Shown here: piece after piece, positions 9,362 to 23,200 of the stretch
How the letters are laid out: every line of letters begins with the position of its first letter
How positions within the stretch are numbered: position 1 is the first letter of the stretch
Source of the DNA: Rhabdophis nuchalis
Taxonomy: Eukaryota > Chordata > Lepidosauria > Squamata > Natricidae
Length of the DNA: 64,000 nucleotides
Direction of reading: 5' to 3'
Assembly: GCA_039707465.1 (NCBI GenBank)
Contig: CM077643.1
Coordinates: 242,008,167-242,072,166, forward strand
The notes under the pieces: model-generated
Database searches by the model: none
Told to the model about the DNA's origin: nothing
The model's input: only the letters and a program-made list of their open reading frames with translations
Program-made: the position numbers and the translations under genes

Positions 9362-12300
9362 TGGATCCAAATTTGCAATTGCTGTCTAAATTGAGTTCTT
9401 TTGCAAATTCTGAGATAACACTGCTACAGTTTTCTGATATACGCCTTGCTGTAACTTCTCAGGGAAAGCTCAGATCAACCAATTGACTGCTTTTTCAGCT
9501 TCTACATCCCAGACAGCATCCAATATGTGTTTCTCATTCGAATTTGAGCTCTGGATCCAAATTTGCAATTGCTGTCTAAATTGAGTTCTTTTGCAAATTC
9601 TGAGATAACACTGCTACAGTTTTCTGATATACGCCTTGCTGTAACTTCTCAGGGAAAGCTCAGATCAACCAATTGACTGCTTTTTCAGCTTCTACATCCC
9701 AGACAGCATCCAATATGTGTTTCTGATTCGAATTTGAGCTCTGGATCCAAATTTGCAATTGCTGTCTAAATTGAGTTCTTTTGCAAATTCTGAGATAACA
9801 CTGCTACAGTTTTCTGATATACGCCTTGCTGTAACTTATCAGGGAAAGCTCAGATCAACCAGTTGACTGCTTTTTCAGCTTCTACATCCCAGACAGCATC
9901 CAATATATGTTTCTCGTTAGAAGGTGAGCTCTGGATCCAAATATGCAGTCCCTGGCTAAATTGAGTTCTTTTGCCAATTCTGCTAACATTTTGCTGTAAC
10001 TTCTCAGGGAAAGCTCAGATCAACCAATCGGCGGTTTTTCAGCTTCTGCATCCGAGACAGCATCCAATATGTGTTTCTCGTTCGAATTTGAGCTCTGGAT
10101 CCAAATTTGCAGTCCCTAGCTAAATTGAGTTCTTTTGCTAATTGTGAGATAACACTTTGCTGTAACTTATCAGGGAAGGCTCAGATCAACCAATCGACTG
10201 CTTTTTCAGCTTCTGCATCCCAGACAGCATCCAATATGTGTTTCTCGTTCGAATTTGAGCTCTGGATCCAAATTTGCAATTGCTGTCTAAATTGAGTTCT
10301 TTTGTCAATTCTGAGATACACTTTTCTGTAACTTCTCAGGGAAAGCTCAGATCAACAAATTGACTGCTTTTTCAGCTTCTGCATACCAGACAGCATCCAA
10401 TATGTGTTTGTCATTCGAATTTGAGCTCTGGATCCAAATTTGCAATTGCTGTCTAAATTGAGTTCTTTTGCAAATTCTGAGATAACACTGCTACAGTTTT
10501 CTGATATACGCCTTGCTGTAACTTCTCAGGGAAAGCTCAGATCAACCAATTGACTGCTTTTTCAGCTTCTACATCCCAGACAGCATCCAATATGTGTTTC
10601 TGATTCGAATTTGAGCTCTGGATCCAAATTTGCAATTGCTGTCTAAATTGAGTTCTTTTGCAAATTCTGAGATAACACTGCTACAGTTTTCTGATATACG
10701 CCTTGCTGTAACTTCTCAGGGAAAGCTCAGATCAACCAATTGACTGCTTTTTCAGCTTCTACATCCCAGACAGCATCCAATATGTGTTTCTCATTCGAAT
10801 TTGAGCTCTGGATCCAAATTTGCAATTGCTGTCTAAATTGAGTTCTTTTGCAAATTCTGAGATAACACTGCTACAGTTTTCTGATATACGCCTTGCTGTA
10901 ACTTCTCAGGGAAAGCTCAGATCAACCAATTGACTGCTTTTTCAGCTTCTACATCCCAGACAGCATCCAATATGTGTTTCTGATTCGAATTTGAGCTCTG
11001 GATCCAAATTTGCAATTGCTGTCTAAATTGAGTTCTTTTGCAAATTCTGAGATAACACTGCTACAGTTTTCTGATATACGCCTTGCTGTAACTTATCAGG
11101 GAAAGCTCAGATCAACCAGTTGACTGCTTTTTCAGCTTCTACATCCCAGACAGCATCCAATATATGTTTCTCGTTAGAAGGTGAGCTCTGGATCCAAATA
11201 TGCAGTCCCTGGCTAAATTGAGTTCTTTTGCCAATTCTGCTAACATTTTGCTGTAACTTCTCAGGGAAAGCTCAGATCAACCAATCGGCGGTTTTTCAGC
11301 TTCTGCATCCGAGACAGCATCCAATATGTGTTTCTCGTTCGAATTTGAGCTCTGGATCCAAATTTGCAGTCCCTAGCTAAATTGAGTTCTTTTGCTAATT
11401 GTGAGATAACACTTTGCTGTAACTTATCAGGGAAGGCTCAGATCAACCAATCGACTGCTTTTTCAGCTTCTGCATCCCAGACAGCATCCAATATGTGTTT
11501 CTCGTTCGAATTTGAGCTCTGGATCCAAATTTGCAATTGCTGTCTAAATTGAGTTCTTTTGCCAATTCTGAGATAACACTGCTACAGTTTTCTGATATAT
11601 GCCTTGCTGTAACTTCTCAGGGAAAGCTCAGATCAACCAATTGACTGCTTTTTCAGCTTCTACATCACAGACAGCATCCAATATATGTTTGTCGTTAGAA
11701 GTTGAACTCTGGATCCAAATTTGCAGTCCCTGGCTAAATTGAGTTCTTTTGCTAATTCTGAGATAACACTTTGCTGTAACTTATCAGAGGAAGCTCAGAT
11801 CAACCAATTGACTGCTTTTTCAGTTTTTGCATCCCAGACAGCATCCAAAATGTGTTTCTCGTTTGAATTTGAGCTCTGGATCCAAATTTGCAATTGCTGT
11901 CTAAATTGAGTTCTTTTGTCAATTCTGAGATACACTTTTCTGTAACTTCTCAGGGAAAGCTCAGATCAACAAATTGACTGCTTTTTCAGCTTCTGCATAC
12001 CAGACAGCATCCAATATGTGTTTGTCATTCGAATTTGAGCTCTGGATCCAAATTTGCAATTGCTGTCTAAATTGAGTTCTTTTGCAAATTCTGAGATAAC
12101 ACTGCTACAGTTTTCTGATATACGCCTTGCTGTAACTTCTCAGGGAAAGCTCAGATCAACCAATTGACTGCTTTTTCAGCTTCTACATCCCAGACAGCAT
12201 CCAATATGTGTTTCTCATTCGAATTTGAGCTCTGGATCCAAATTTGCAATTGCTGTCTAAATTGAGTTCTTTTGCAAATTCTGAGATAACACTGCTACAG

Positions 12301-12776
12301 TTTTCTGATATACGCCTTGCTGTAACTTCTCAGGGAAAGCTCAGATCAACCAATTGACTGCTTTTTCAGCTTCTACATCCCAGACAGCATCCAATATGTG
12401 TTTCTCATTCGAATTTGAGCTCTGGATCCAAATTTGCAATTGCTGTCTAAATTGAGTTCTTTTGCAAATTCTGAGATAACACTGCTACAGTTTTCTGATA
12501 TACGCCTTGCTGTAACTTATCAGGGAAAGCTCAGATCAACCAGTTGACTGCTTTTTCAGCTTCTACATCCCAGACAGCATCCAATATATGTTTCTCGTTA
12601 GAAGGTGAGCTCTGGATCCAAATATGCAGTCCCTGGCTAAATTGAGTTCTTTTGCCAATTCTGCTAACATTTTGCTGTAACTTCTCAGGGAAAGCTCAGA
12701 TCAACCAATCGGCGGTTTTTCAGCTTCTGCATCCGAGACAGCATCCAATATGTGTTTCTCGTTCGAATTTGAGCTC

Positions 12777-14390
12777 TGGATCCAAATTTGCAGTCCCTAG
12801 CTAAATTGAGTTCTTTTGCTAATTGTGAGATAACACTTTGCTGTAACTTATCAGGGAAGGCTCAGATCAACCAATCGACTGCTTTTTCAGCTTCTGCATC
12901 CCAGAAAGCATCCAATATGTGTTTCTCGTTCGAATTTGAGCTCTGGATCCAAATTTGCAATTGCTGTCTAAATTGAGTTCTTTTGCCAATTCTGAGATAA
13001 CACTGCTACAGTTTTCTGATATATGCCTTGCTGTAACTTCTCAGGGAAAGCTCAGATCAACCAATTGACTGCTTTTTCAGCTTCTACATCACAGACAGCA
13101 TCCAATATATGTTTGTCGTTAGAAGTTGAACTCTGGATCCAAATTTGCAGTCCCTGGCTAAATTGAGTTCTTTTGCTAATTCTGAGATAACACTGCTACA
13201 GTTTTCTGATATACGCCTTGCTGTAACTTATCAGGGAAAGCTCAGATCAACCAGTTGACTGCTTTTTCAGCTTCTACATCCCAGACAGCATCCAATATAT
13301 GTTTCTCGTTAGAAGGTGAGCTCTGGATCCAAATATGCAGTCCCTGGCTAAATTGAGTTCTTTTGCTAATTGTGAGATAACACTTTGCTGTAACTTATCA
13401 GGGAAGGCTCAGATCAACCAATCGACTGCTTTTTCAGCTTCTGCATCCCAGACAGCATCCAATATGTGTTTCTCGTTCGAATTTGAGCTCTGGATCCAAA
13501 TTTGCAATTGCTGTCTAAATTGAGTTCTTTTGCCAATTCTGAGATAACACTGCTACAGTTTTCTGATATATGCCTTGCTGTAACTTCTCAGGGAAAGCTC
13601 AGATCAACCAATTGACTGCTTTTTCAGCTTCTACATCACAGACAGCATCCAATATATGTTTGTCGTTAGAAGTTGAACTCTGGATCCAAATTTGCAGTCC
13701 CTGGCTAAATTGAGTTCTTTTGCCAATTCTGAGATACACTTTGCTGTAACTTCTCAGGGAAAGCTCAGATCAACGAATTGACTGCTTTTTCAGCTTCTGC
13801 ATACCAGACAGCATCCAATATGTGTTTGTCATTCGAATTTGAGCTCTGGATCCAAATTTGCAATTGCTGTCTAAATTGAGTTCTTTTGCAAATTCTGAGA
13901 TAACACTGCTACAGTTTTCTGATATACGCCTTGCTGTAACTTCTCAGGGAAAGCTCAGATCAACCAATTGACTGCTTTTTCAGCTTCTACATCCCAGACA
14001 GCATCCAATATGTGTTTCTCATTCGAATTTGAGCTCTGGATCCAAATTTGCAATTGCTGTCTAAATTGAGTTCTTTTGCAAATTCTGAGATAACACTGCT
14101 ACAGTTTTCTGATATACGCCTTGCTGTAACTTATCAGGGAAAGCTCAGATCAACCAGTTGACTACTTTGTCAGCTTCTACATCCCAGACAGCATCCAATA
14201 TATGTTTCTCGTTAGAAGGTGAGCTCTGGATCCAAATATGCAGTCCCTGGCTAAATTGAGTTCTTTTGCCAATTCTGCTAACATTTTGCTGTAACTTCTC
14301 AGGGAAAGCTCAGATCAACCAATCGGCGGTTTTTCAGCTTCTGCATCCGAGACAGCATCCAATATGTGTTTCTCGTTCGAATTTGAGCTC
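12777..14390 (+). repeat. Mosaic block with F/C', B/D and F/G hybrids
   Basis: Starts: D 12777 (cagaaagcatcc), E 12944, F/C' hybrid 13134 (190 bp), B/D hybrid 13324 (167 bp, starts ccaaatatgcag then D body), E 13491, F/G hybrid 13681 (166 bp), C 13847, C' 14037, B 14227. The hybrids switch class between about positions 35 and 60 of the monomer and keep the phase. 12777-13680 is repeated at 17594-18497, offset 4,817 bp, including the rare 'cagaaagc' tag and both hybrids. Confidence 0.87.
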
Positions 14391-16359
14391 TGGATCCAAA
14401 TTTGCAGTCCCTAGCTAAATTGAGTTCTTTTGCTAATTGTGAGATAACACTTTGCTGTAACTTATCAGGGAAGGCTCAGATCAACCAATCGACTGCTTTT
14501 TCAGCTTCTGCATCCCAGACAGCATCCAATATGTGTTTCTCGTTCGAATTTGAGCTCTGGATCCAAATTTGCAGTCCCTGGCAAAATGGAGTTCTTTTGT
14601 TAATTCTGAGATAACACTGCTGTAACTTTTCTGATATACGCCTTGCTGTAACTTCTCAGGGAAAGCTCAGATCAACCAATTGACTGCTTTTTCAGCTTCT
14701 ACATCCCAGACAGCATCCAATATATGTTTGTCGTTAGAATTTGAGCTCTGGATCCAAATATGCAGTCCCTGGCTAAATTGAGTTCTTTTGCCAATTCTGC
14801 TAACATTTTGCTGTAACTTCTCAGGGAAAGCTCAGATCAACCAATCGGCGGTTTTTCAGCTTCTGCATCCGAGACAGCATCCAATATGTGTTTCTCGTTC
14901 GAATTTGAGCTCTGGATCCAAATTTGCAGTCCCTAGCTAAATTGAGTTCTTTTGCTAATTGTGAGATAACACTGCTACAGTTTTCTGATATATGCCTTGC
15001 TGTTACTTCTCAGGGAAAGCTCAGATCAACCAATTGACTGCTTTTTCAGCTTCTACATCACAGACAGTATCCAATATATGTTTGTCGTTAGAAGTTGAAC
15101 TCTGGATCCAAATTTGCAGTCCCTGGCTAAATTGAGTTCTTTTGCTAATTCTGAGATAACACTTTGCTGTAACTTCTCAGAGGAAGCTCAGATCAACCAA
15201 TTGACTGCTTTTTCAGTTTTTGCATCCCAGACAGCATCCAAAATGTGTTTCTCGTTTGAATTTGAGCTCTGGATCCAAATTTGCAATTGCTGTCTAAATT
15301 GCTGTCTTTTGCCAATTCTGAGATACACTTTGCTGTAACTTCTCAGGGAAAGCTCAGATCAACGAATTGACTGCTTTTTCAGCTTCTGCATACCAGACAG
15401 CATCCAATATGTGTTTGTCATTCGAATTTGAGCTCTGGATCCAAATTTGCAATTGCTGTCTAAATTGAGTTCTTTTGCAAATTCTGAGATAACACTGCTA
15501 CAGTTTTCTGATATACGCCTTGCTGTAACTTCTCAGGGAAAGCTCAGATCAACCAATTGACTGCTTTTTCAGCTTCTACATCCCAGACAGCATCCAATAT
15601 GTGTTTCTCATTCGAATTTGAGCTCTGGATCCAAATTTGCAATTGCTGTCTAAATTGAGTTCTTTTGCAAATTCTGAGATAACACTGCTACAGTTTTCTG
15701 ATATACGCCTTGCTGTAACTTCTCAGGGAAAGCTCAGATCAACCAATTGACTGCTTTTTCAGCTTCTACATCCCAGACAGCATCCAATATGTGTTTCTGA
15801 TTCGAATTTGAGCTCTGGATCCAAATTTGCAATTGCTGTCTAAATTGAGTTCTTTTGCAAATTCTGAGATAACACTGCTACAGTTTTCTGATATACGCCT
15901 TGCTGTAACTTCTCAGGGAAAGCTCAGATCAACCAATTGACTGCTTTTTCAGCTTCTACATCCCAGACAGCATCCAATATGTGTTTCTCATTCGAATTTG
16001 AGCTCTGGATCCAAATTTGCAATTGCTGTCTAAATTGAGTTCTTTTGCAAATTCTGAGATAACACTGCTACAGTTTTCTGATATACGCCTTGCTGTAACT
16101 TCTCAGGGAAAGCTCAGATCAACCAATTGACTGCTTTTTCAGCTTCTACATCCCAGACAGCATCCAATATGTGTTTCTGATTCGAATTTGAGCTCTGGAT
16201 CCAAATTTGCAATTGCTGTCTAAATTGAGTTCTTTTGCCAATTCTGCTAACATTTTGCTGTAACTTCTCAGGGAAAGCTCAGATCAACCAATCGGCGGTT
16301 TTTCAGCTTCTGCATCCGAGACAGCATCCAATATGTGTTTCTCGTTCGAATTTGAGCTC
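14391..16359 (+). repeat. D-A-B-D/E-F-G-C4-C/B block
   Basis: Starts: D 14391, A 14558, B 14749, D/E hybrid 14913 (190 bp), F 15103, G 15270, C 15436, 15626, 15816, 16006, C/B hybrid 16196 (164 bp). The D/E hybrid fuses a D head ('ctagctaaattg') to an E body with 'tgttacttctc' and 'cagtatcc'. It is the A-B-D-E-F block of 21673, 25203 and 30710 with one 167-bp unit lost by in-register recombination. The C run alternates cat/gat tails. The C/B hybrid replaces the usual C'-B pair. Confidence 0.87.
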
Positions 16360-17593
16360 TGGATCCAAATTTGCAGTCCCTAGCTAAATTGAGTTCTTTT
16401 GCTAATTGTGAGATAACACTTTGCTGTAACTTATCAGGGAAGGCTCAGATCAACCAATCGACTGCTTTTTCAGCTTCTGCATCCCAGACAGCATCCAATA
16501 TGTGTTTCTCGTTCGAATTTGAGCTCTGGATCCAAATTTGCAATTGCTGTCTAAATTGAGTTCTTTTGCCAATTCTGAGATAACACTGCTACAGTTTTCT
16601 GATATATGCCTTGCTGTAACTTCTCAGGGAAAGCTCAGATCAACCAATTGACTGCTTTTTCAGCTTCTACATCACAGACAGCATCCAATATATGTTTGTC
16701 GTTAGAAGTTGAACTCTGGATCCAAATTTGCAGTCCCTGGCTAAATTGAGTTCTTTTGCTAATTCTGAGATAACACTTTGCTGTAACTTATCAGAGGAAG
16801 CTCAGATCAACCAATTGACTGCTTTTTCAGTTTTTGCATCCCAGACAGCATCCAAAATGTGTTTCTCGTTTGAATTTGAGCTCTGGATCCAAATTTGCAA
16901 TTGCTGTCTAAATTGAGTTCTTTTGTCAATTCTGAGATACACTTTTCTGTAACTTCTCAGGGAAAGCTCAGATCAACGAATTGACTGCTTTTTCAGCTTC
17001 TGCATACCAGACAGCATCCAATATGTGTTTGTCATTCGAATTTGAGCTCTGGATCCAAATTTGCAATTGCTGTCTAAATTGAGTTCTTTTGCAAATTCTG
17101 AGATAACACTGCTACAGTTTTCTGATATACGCCTTGCTGTAACTTCTCAGGGAAAGCTCAGATCAACCAATTGACTGCTTTTTCAGCTTCTACATCCCAG
17201 ACAGCATCCAATATGTGTTTCTCATTCGAATTTGAGCTCTGGATCCAAATTTGCAATTGCTGTCTAAATTGAGTTCTTTTGCAAATTCTGAGATAACACT
17301 GCTACAGTTTTCTGATATACGCCTTGCTGTAACTTATCAGGGAAAGCTCAGATCAACCAGTTGACTGCTTTTTCAGCTTCTACATCCCAGACAGCATCCA
17401 ATATATGTTTCTCGTTAGAAGGTGAGCTCTGGATCCAAATATGCAGTCCCTGGCTAAATTGAGTTCTTTTGCCAATTCTGCTAACATTTTGCTGTAACTT
17501 CTCAGGGAAAGCTCAGATCAACCAATCGGCGGTTTTTCAGCTTCTGCATCCGAGACAGCATCCAATATGTGTTTCTCGTTCGAATTTGAGCTC
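16360..17593 (+). repeat. Canonical 1,234-bp heptamer HOR D-E-F-G-C-C'-B
   Basis: Starts: D 16360, E 16527, F 16717, G 16884, C 17050, C' 17240, B 17430. Sum 167+190+167+166+190+190+164 = 1,234. This is the simplest complete form of the cassette that dominates the window and a good reference unit for decomposing the array. The corresponding cassette 5,007 bp upstream, 11353-12776, has one more C (1,424 bp). Confidence 0.92.
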
Positions 17594-20250
17594 TGGATCC
17601 AAATTTGCAGTCCCTAGCTAAATTGAGTTCTTTTGCTAATTGTGAGATAACACTTTGCTGTAACTTATCAGGGAAGGCTCAGATCAACCAATCGACTGCT
17701 TTTTCAGCTTCTGCATCCCAGAAAGCATCCAATATGTGTTTCTCGTTCGAATTTGAGCTCTGGATCCAAATTTGCAATTGCTGTCTAAATTGAGTTCTTT
17801 TGCCAATTCTGAGATAACACTGCTACAGTTTTCTGATATATGCCTTGCTGTAACTTCTCAGGGAAAGCTCAGATCAACCAATTGACTGCTTTTTCAGCTT
17901 CTACATCACAGACAGCATCCAATATATGTTTGTCGTTAGAAGTTGAACTCTGGATCCAAATTTGCAGTCCCTGGCTAAATTGAGTTCTTTTGCTAATTCT
18001 GAGATAACACTGCTACAGTTTTCTGATATACGCCTTGCTGTAACTTATCAGGGAAAGCTCAGATCAACCAGTTGACTGCTTTTTCAGCTTCTACATCCCA
18101 GACAGCATCCAATATATGTTTCTCGTTAGAAGGTGAGCTCTGGATCCAAATATGCAGTCCCTGGCTAAATTGAGTTCTTTTGCTAATTGTGAGATAACAC
18201 TTTGCTGTAACTTATCAGGGAAGGCTCAGATCAACCAATCGACTGCTTTTTCAGCTTCTGCATCCCAGACAGCATCCAATATGTGTTTCTCGTTCGAATT
18301 TGAGCTCTGGATCCAAATTTGCAATTGCTGTCTAAATTGAGTTCTTTTGCCAATTCTGAGATAACACTGCTACAGTTTTCTGATATATGCCTTGCTGTAA
18401 CTTCTCAGGGAAAGCTCAGATCAACCAATTGACTGCTTTTTCAGCTTCTACATCACAGACAGCATCCAATATATGTTTGTCGTTAGAAGTTGAACTCTGG
18501 ATCCAAATTTGCAGTCCCTGGCTAAATTGAGTTCTTTTGCTAATTCTGAGATAACACTTTGCTGTAACTTATCAGAGGAAGCTCAGATCAACCAATTGAC
18601 TGCTTTTTCAGTTTTTGCATCCCAGACAGCATCCAAAATGTGTTTCTCGTTTGAATTTGAGCTCTGGATCCAAATTTGCAATTGCTGTCTAAATTGAGTT
18701 CTTTTGCCAATTCTGAGATACACTTTGCTGTAACTTCTCAGGGAAAGCTCAGATCAACGAATTGACTGCTTTTTCAGCTTCTGCATACCAGACAGCATCC
18801 AATATGTGTTTGTCATTCGAATTTGAGCTCTGGATCCAAATTTGCAATTGCTGTCTAAATTGAGTTCTTTTGCAAATTCTGAGATAACACTGCTACAGTT
18901 TTCTGATATACGCCTTGCTGTAACTTCTCAGGGAAAGCTCAGATCAACCAATTGACTGCTTTTTCAGCTTCTACATCCCAGACAGCATCCAATATGTGTT
19001 TGTCATTCGAATTTGAGCTCTGGATCCAAATTTGCAATTGCTGTCTAAATTGAGTTCTTTTGCAAATTCTGAGATAACACTGCTACAGTTTTCTGATATA
19101 CGCCTTGCTGTAACTTCTCAGGGAAAGCTCAGATCAACCAGTTGACTACTTTGTCAGCTTCTACATCCCAGACAGCATCCAATATATGTTTCTCGTTAGA
19201 AGGTGAGCTCTGGATCCAAATATGCAGTCCCTGGCTAAATTGAGTTCTTTTGCCAATTCTGCTAACATTTTGCTGTAACTTCTCAGGGAAAGCTCAGATC
19301 AACCAATCGGCGGTTTTTCAGCTTCTGCATCCGAGACAGCATCCAATATGTGTTTCTCGTTCGAATTTGAGCTCTGGATCCAAATTTGCAGTCCCTAGCT
19401 AAATTGAGTTCTTTTGCTAATTGTGAGATAACACTTTGCTGTAACTTATCAGGGAAGGCTCAGATCAACCGATCGACTGCTTTTTCAGCTTCTGCATCCC
19501 AGACAGCATCCAATATGTGTTTCTCGTTCGAATTTGAGCTCTGGATCCAAATTTGCAGTCCCTGGCAAAATGGAGTTCTTTTGTTAATTCTGAGATAACA
19601 CTGCTGTAACTTTTCTGATATACGCCTTGCTGTAACTTCTCAGGGAAAGCTCAGATCAACCAATTGACTGCTTTTTCAGCTTCTACATCCCAGACAGCAT
19701 CCAATATATGTTTCTCGTTAGAATTTGAGCTCTGGATCCAAATATGCAGTCCCTGGCTAAATTGAGTTCTTTTGCCAATTCTGCTAACATTTTGCTGTAA
19801 CTTCTCAGGGAAAGCTCAGATCAACTAATCGGCGGTTTTTCAGCTTCTGCATCCGAGACAGCATCCAATATGTGTTTCTCATTCGAATTTGAGCTCTGGA
19901 TCCAAATTTGCAATTGCTGTCTAAATTGAGTTCTTTTGCAAATTCTGAGATAACACTGCTACAGTTTTCTGATATACGCCTTGCTGTAACTTATCAGGGA
20001 AAGCTCAGATCAACCAGTTGACTACTTTGTCAGCTTCTACATCCCAGACAGCATCCAATATATGTTTCTCGTTAGAAGGTGAGCTCTGGATCCAAATATG
20101 CAGTCCCTGGCTAAATTGAGTTCTTTTGCCAATTCTGCTAACATTTTGCTGTAACTTCTCAGGGAAAGCTCAGATCAACCAATCGGCGGTTTTTCAGCTT
20201 CTGCATCCGAGACAGCATCCAATATGTGTTTCTCGTTCGAATTTGAGCTC
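17594..20250 (+). repeat. Repeat of the 12.8 kb mosaic, then D-A-B-C'-B
   Basis: Starts: D 17594 (cagaaagc), E 17761, F/C' 17951, B/D 18141, E 18308, F 18498, G 18665, C 18831, C' 19021, B 19211, D 19375, A 19542, B 19733, C' 19897, B 20087. The D at 19375 has 'caaccgatcgac', a private change. B 19733 carries 'caactaatcgg' and a 'tctcattcg' tail, a tag shared only with B 22719 and B 23073. A-B-C'-B echoes the 1,043-bp HOR at the left end of the window. Confidence 0.87.
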
Positions 20251-23200
20251 TGGATCCAAATTTGCAGTCCCTAGCTAAATTGAGTTCTTTTGCTAATTGT
20301 GAGATAACACTTTGCTGTAACTTATCAGGGAAGGCTCAGATCAACCAATCGACTGCTTTTTCAGCTTCTGCATCCCAGACAGCATCCAATATGTGTTTCT
20401 CGTTCGGATTTGAGCTCTGGATCCAAATTTGCAGTCCCTGGCAAAATGGAGTTCTTTTGTTAATTCTGAGATAACACTGCTGTAACTTTTCTGATATACG
20501 CCTTGCTGTAACTTCTCAGGGAAAGCTCAGATCAACCAATTGACTGCTTTTTCAGCTTCTACATCCCAGACAGCATCCAATATATGTTTCTCGTTAGAAT
20601 TTGAGCTCTGGATCCAAATATGCAGTCCCTGGCTAAATGGAGTTCTTTTGCCAATTCTGCTAACATTTTGCTGTAACTTCTCAGGGAAAGCTCAGATCAA
20701 CCAATCGGCGGTTTTTCAGCTTCTGCATCCGAGACAGCATCCAATATGTGTTTCTCGTTCGAATTTGAGCTCTGGATCCAAATTTGCAATTGCTGTCTAA
20801 ATTGAGTTCTTTTGCCAATTCTGAGATAACACTGCTACAGTTTTCTGATATATGCCTTGCTGTAACTTCTCAGGGAAAGCTCAGATCAACCAATTGACTG
20901 CATTTTCAGTTTTTGCATCCCAGACAGCATCCAAAATGTGTTTCTCGTTTGAATTTGAGCTCTGGATCCAAATTTGCAATTGCTGTCTAAATTGAGTTCT
21001 TTTGCCAATTCTGAGATACACTTTGCTGTAACTTCTCAGGGAAAGCTCAGATCAACGAATTGACTGCTTTTTCAGCTTCTGCATACCAGACAGCATCCAA
21101 TATGTGTTTGTCATTCGAATTTGAGCTCTGGATCCAAATTTGCAATTGCTGTCTAAATTGAGTTCTTTTGCAAATTCTGAGATAACACTGCTACAGTTTT
21201 CTGATATACGCCTTGCTGTAACTTCTCAGGGAAAGCTCAGATCAACCAATTGACTGCTTTTTCAGCTTCTACATCCCAGACAGCATCCAATATGTGTTTC
21301 TCATTCGAATTTGAGCTCTGGATCCAAATTTGCAATTGCTGTCTAAATTGAGTTCTTTTGCAAATTCTGAGATAACACTGCTACAGTTTTCTGATATACG
21401 CCTTGCTGTAACTTATCAGGGAAAGCTCAGATCAACCAGTTGACTACTTTGTCAGCTTCTACATCCCAGACAGCATCCAATATATGTTTCTCGTTAGAAG
21501 GTGAGCTCTGGATCCAAATATGCAGTCCCTGGCTAAATTGAGTTCTTTTGCCAATTCTGCTAACATTTTGCTGTAACTTCTCAGGGAAAGCTCAGATCAA
21601 CCAATCGGCGGTTTTTCAGCTTCTGCATCCGAGACAGCATCCAATATGTGTTTCTCGTTCGAATTTGAGCTCTGGATCCAAATTTGCAGTCCCTAGCTAA
21701 ATTGAGTTCTTTTGCTAATTGTGAGATAACACTTTGCTGTAACTTATCAGGGAAGGCTCAGATCAACCAATCGACTGCTTTTTCAGCTTCTGCATCCCAG
21801 ACAGCATCCAATATGTGTTTCTCGTTCGAATTTGAGCTCTGGATCCAAATTTGCAGTCCCTGGCAAAATGGAGTTCTTTTGTTAATTCTGAGATAACACT
21901 GCTGTAACTTTTCTGATATACGCCTTGCTGTAACTTCTCAGGGAAAGCTCAGATCAACCAATTGACTGCTTTTTCAGCTTCTACATCCCAGACAGCATCC
22001 AATATATGTTTGTCGTTAGAATTTGAGCTCTGGATCCAAATATGCAGTCCCTGGCTAAATTGAGTTCTTTTGCCAATTCTGCTAACATTTTGCTGTAACT
22101 TCTCAGGGAAAGCTCAGATCAACCAATCGGCGGTTTTTCAGCTTCTGCATCCGAGACAGCATCCAATATGTGTTTCTCGTTCGAATTTGAGCTCTGGATC
22201 CAAATTTGCAGTCCCTAGCTAAATTGAGTTCTTTTGCTAATTGTGAGATAACACTTTGCTGTAACTTATCAGGGAAGGCTCAGATCAACCAATCGACTGC
22301 TTTTTCAGCTTCTGCATCCCAGAGAGCATCCAATATGTGTTTCTCGTTCGAATTTGAGCTCTGGATCCAAATTTGCAATTGCTGTCTAAATTGAGTTCTT
22401 TTGCCAATTCTGTGATAACACTGCTACAGTTTTCTGATATATGCCTTGCTGTTACTTCTCAGGGAAAGCTCAGATCAACCAATTGACTGCTTTTTCAGCT
22501 TCTACATCACAGACAGTATCCAATATATGTTTGTCGTTAGAAGTTGAACTCTGGATCCAAATTTGCAGTCCCTGGCTAAATTGAGTTCTTTTGCTAATTC
22601 TGAGATAACACTTTGCTGTAACTTCTCAGAGGAAGCTCAGATCAACCAATTGACTGCTTTTTCAGTTTTTGCATCCCAGACAGCATCCAAAATGTGTTTC
22701 TCGTTTGAATTTGAGCTCTGGATCCAAATATGCAGTCCCTGGCTAAATTGAGTTCTTTTGCCAATTCTGCTAACATTTTGCTGTAACTTCTCAGGGAAAG
22801 CTCAGATCAACTAATCGGCGGTTTTTCAGCTTCTGCATCCGAGACAGCATCCAATATGTGTTTCTCATTCGAATTTGAGCTCTGGATCCAAATTTGCAAT
22901 TGCTGTCTAAATTGAGTTCTTTTGCCAATTCTGAGATAACACTGCTACAGTTTTCTGATATACGCCTTGCTGTAACTTCTCAGGGAAAGCTCAGATCAAC
23001 CAATTGACTGCTTTTTCAGCTTCTACATCCCAGACAGCATCCAATATATGTTTCTCGTTAGAATTTGAGCTCTGGATCCAAATATGCAGTCCCTGGCTAA
23101 ATTGAGTTCTTTTGCCAATTCTGCTAACATTTTGCTGTAACTTCTCAGGGAAAGCTCAGATCAACTAATCGGCGGTTTTTCAGCTTCTGCATCCGAGACA

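Larger units (their letters stand above)
7415..12776 (+). repeat. 2,681-bp, 15-monomer HOR in two tandem copies
   Basis: Copies are 7415-10095 and 10096-12776. Order in each: D-G-C-C-C-C'-B then D-E-F-G-C-C-C'-B. The first half lacks E and F (D joins G directly) and carries three C; the second half is the usual cassette with two C. Length is exact: 1,257 + 1,424 = 2,681. G monomers here share 'tttgtcaattctgag', 'cttttctgtaac' and 'caacaaattg'. One visible difference is the tail of the second C in the last run (tctgattcg at 9552, tctcattcg at 12233). Confidence 0.93.

Noticed and set aside
20540..20800. 86-codon frame, repeated at 24070-24330
   Set aside because: Both copies lie in the 3,530-bp duplicated block. 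The frame is open only because 'aaattgag' reads 'aaatggag' in that B monomer, removing a stop. The duplication explains its conservation.
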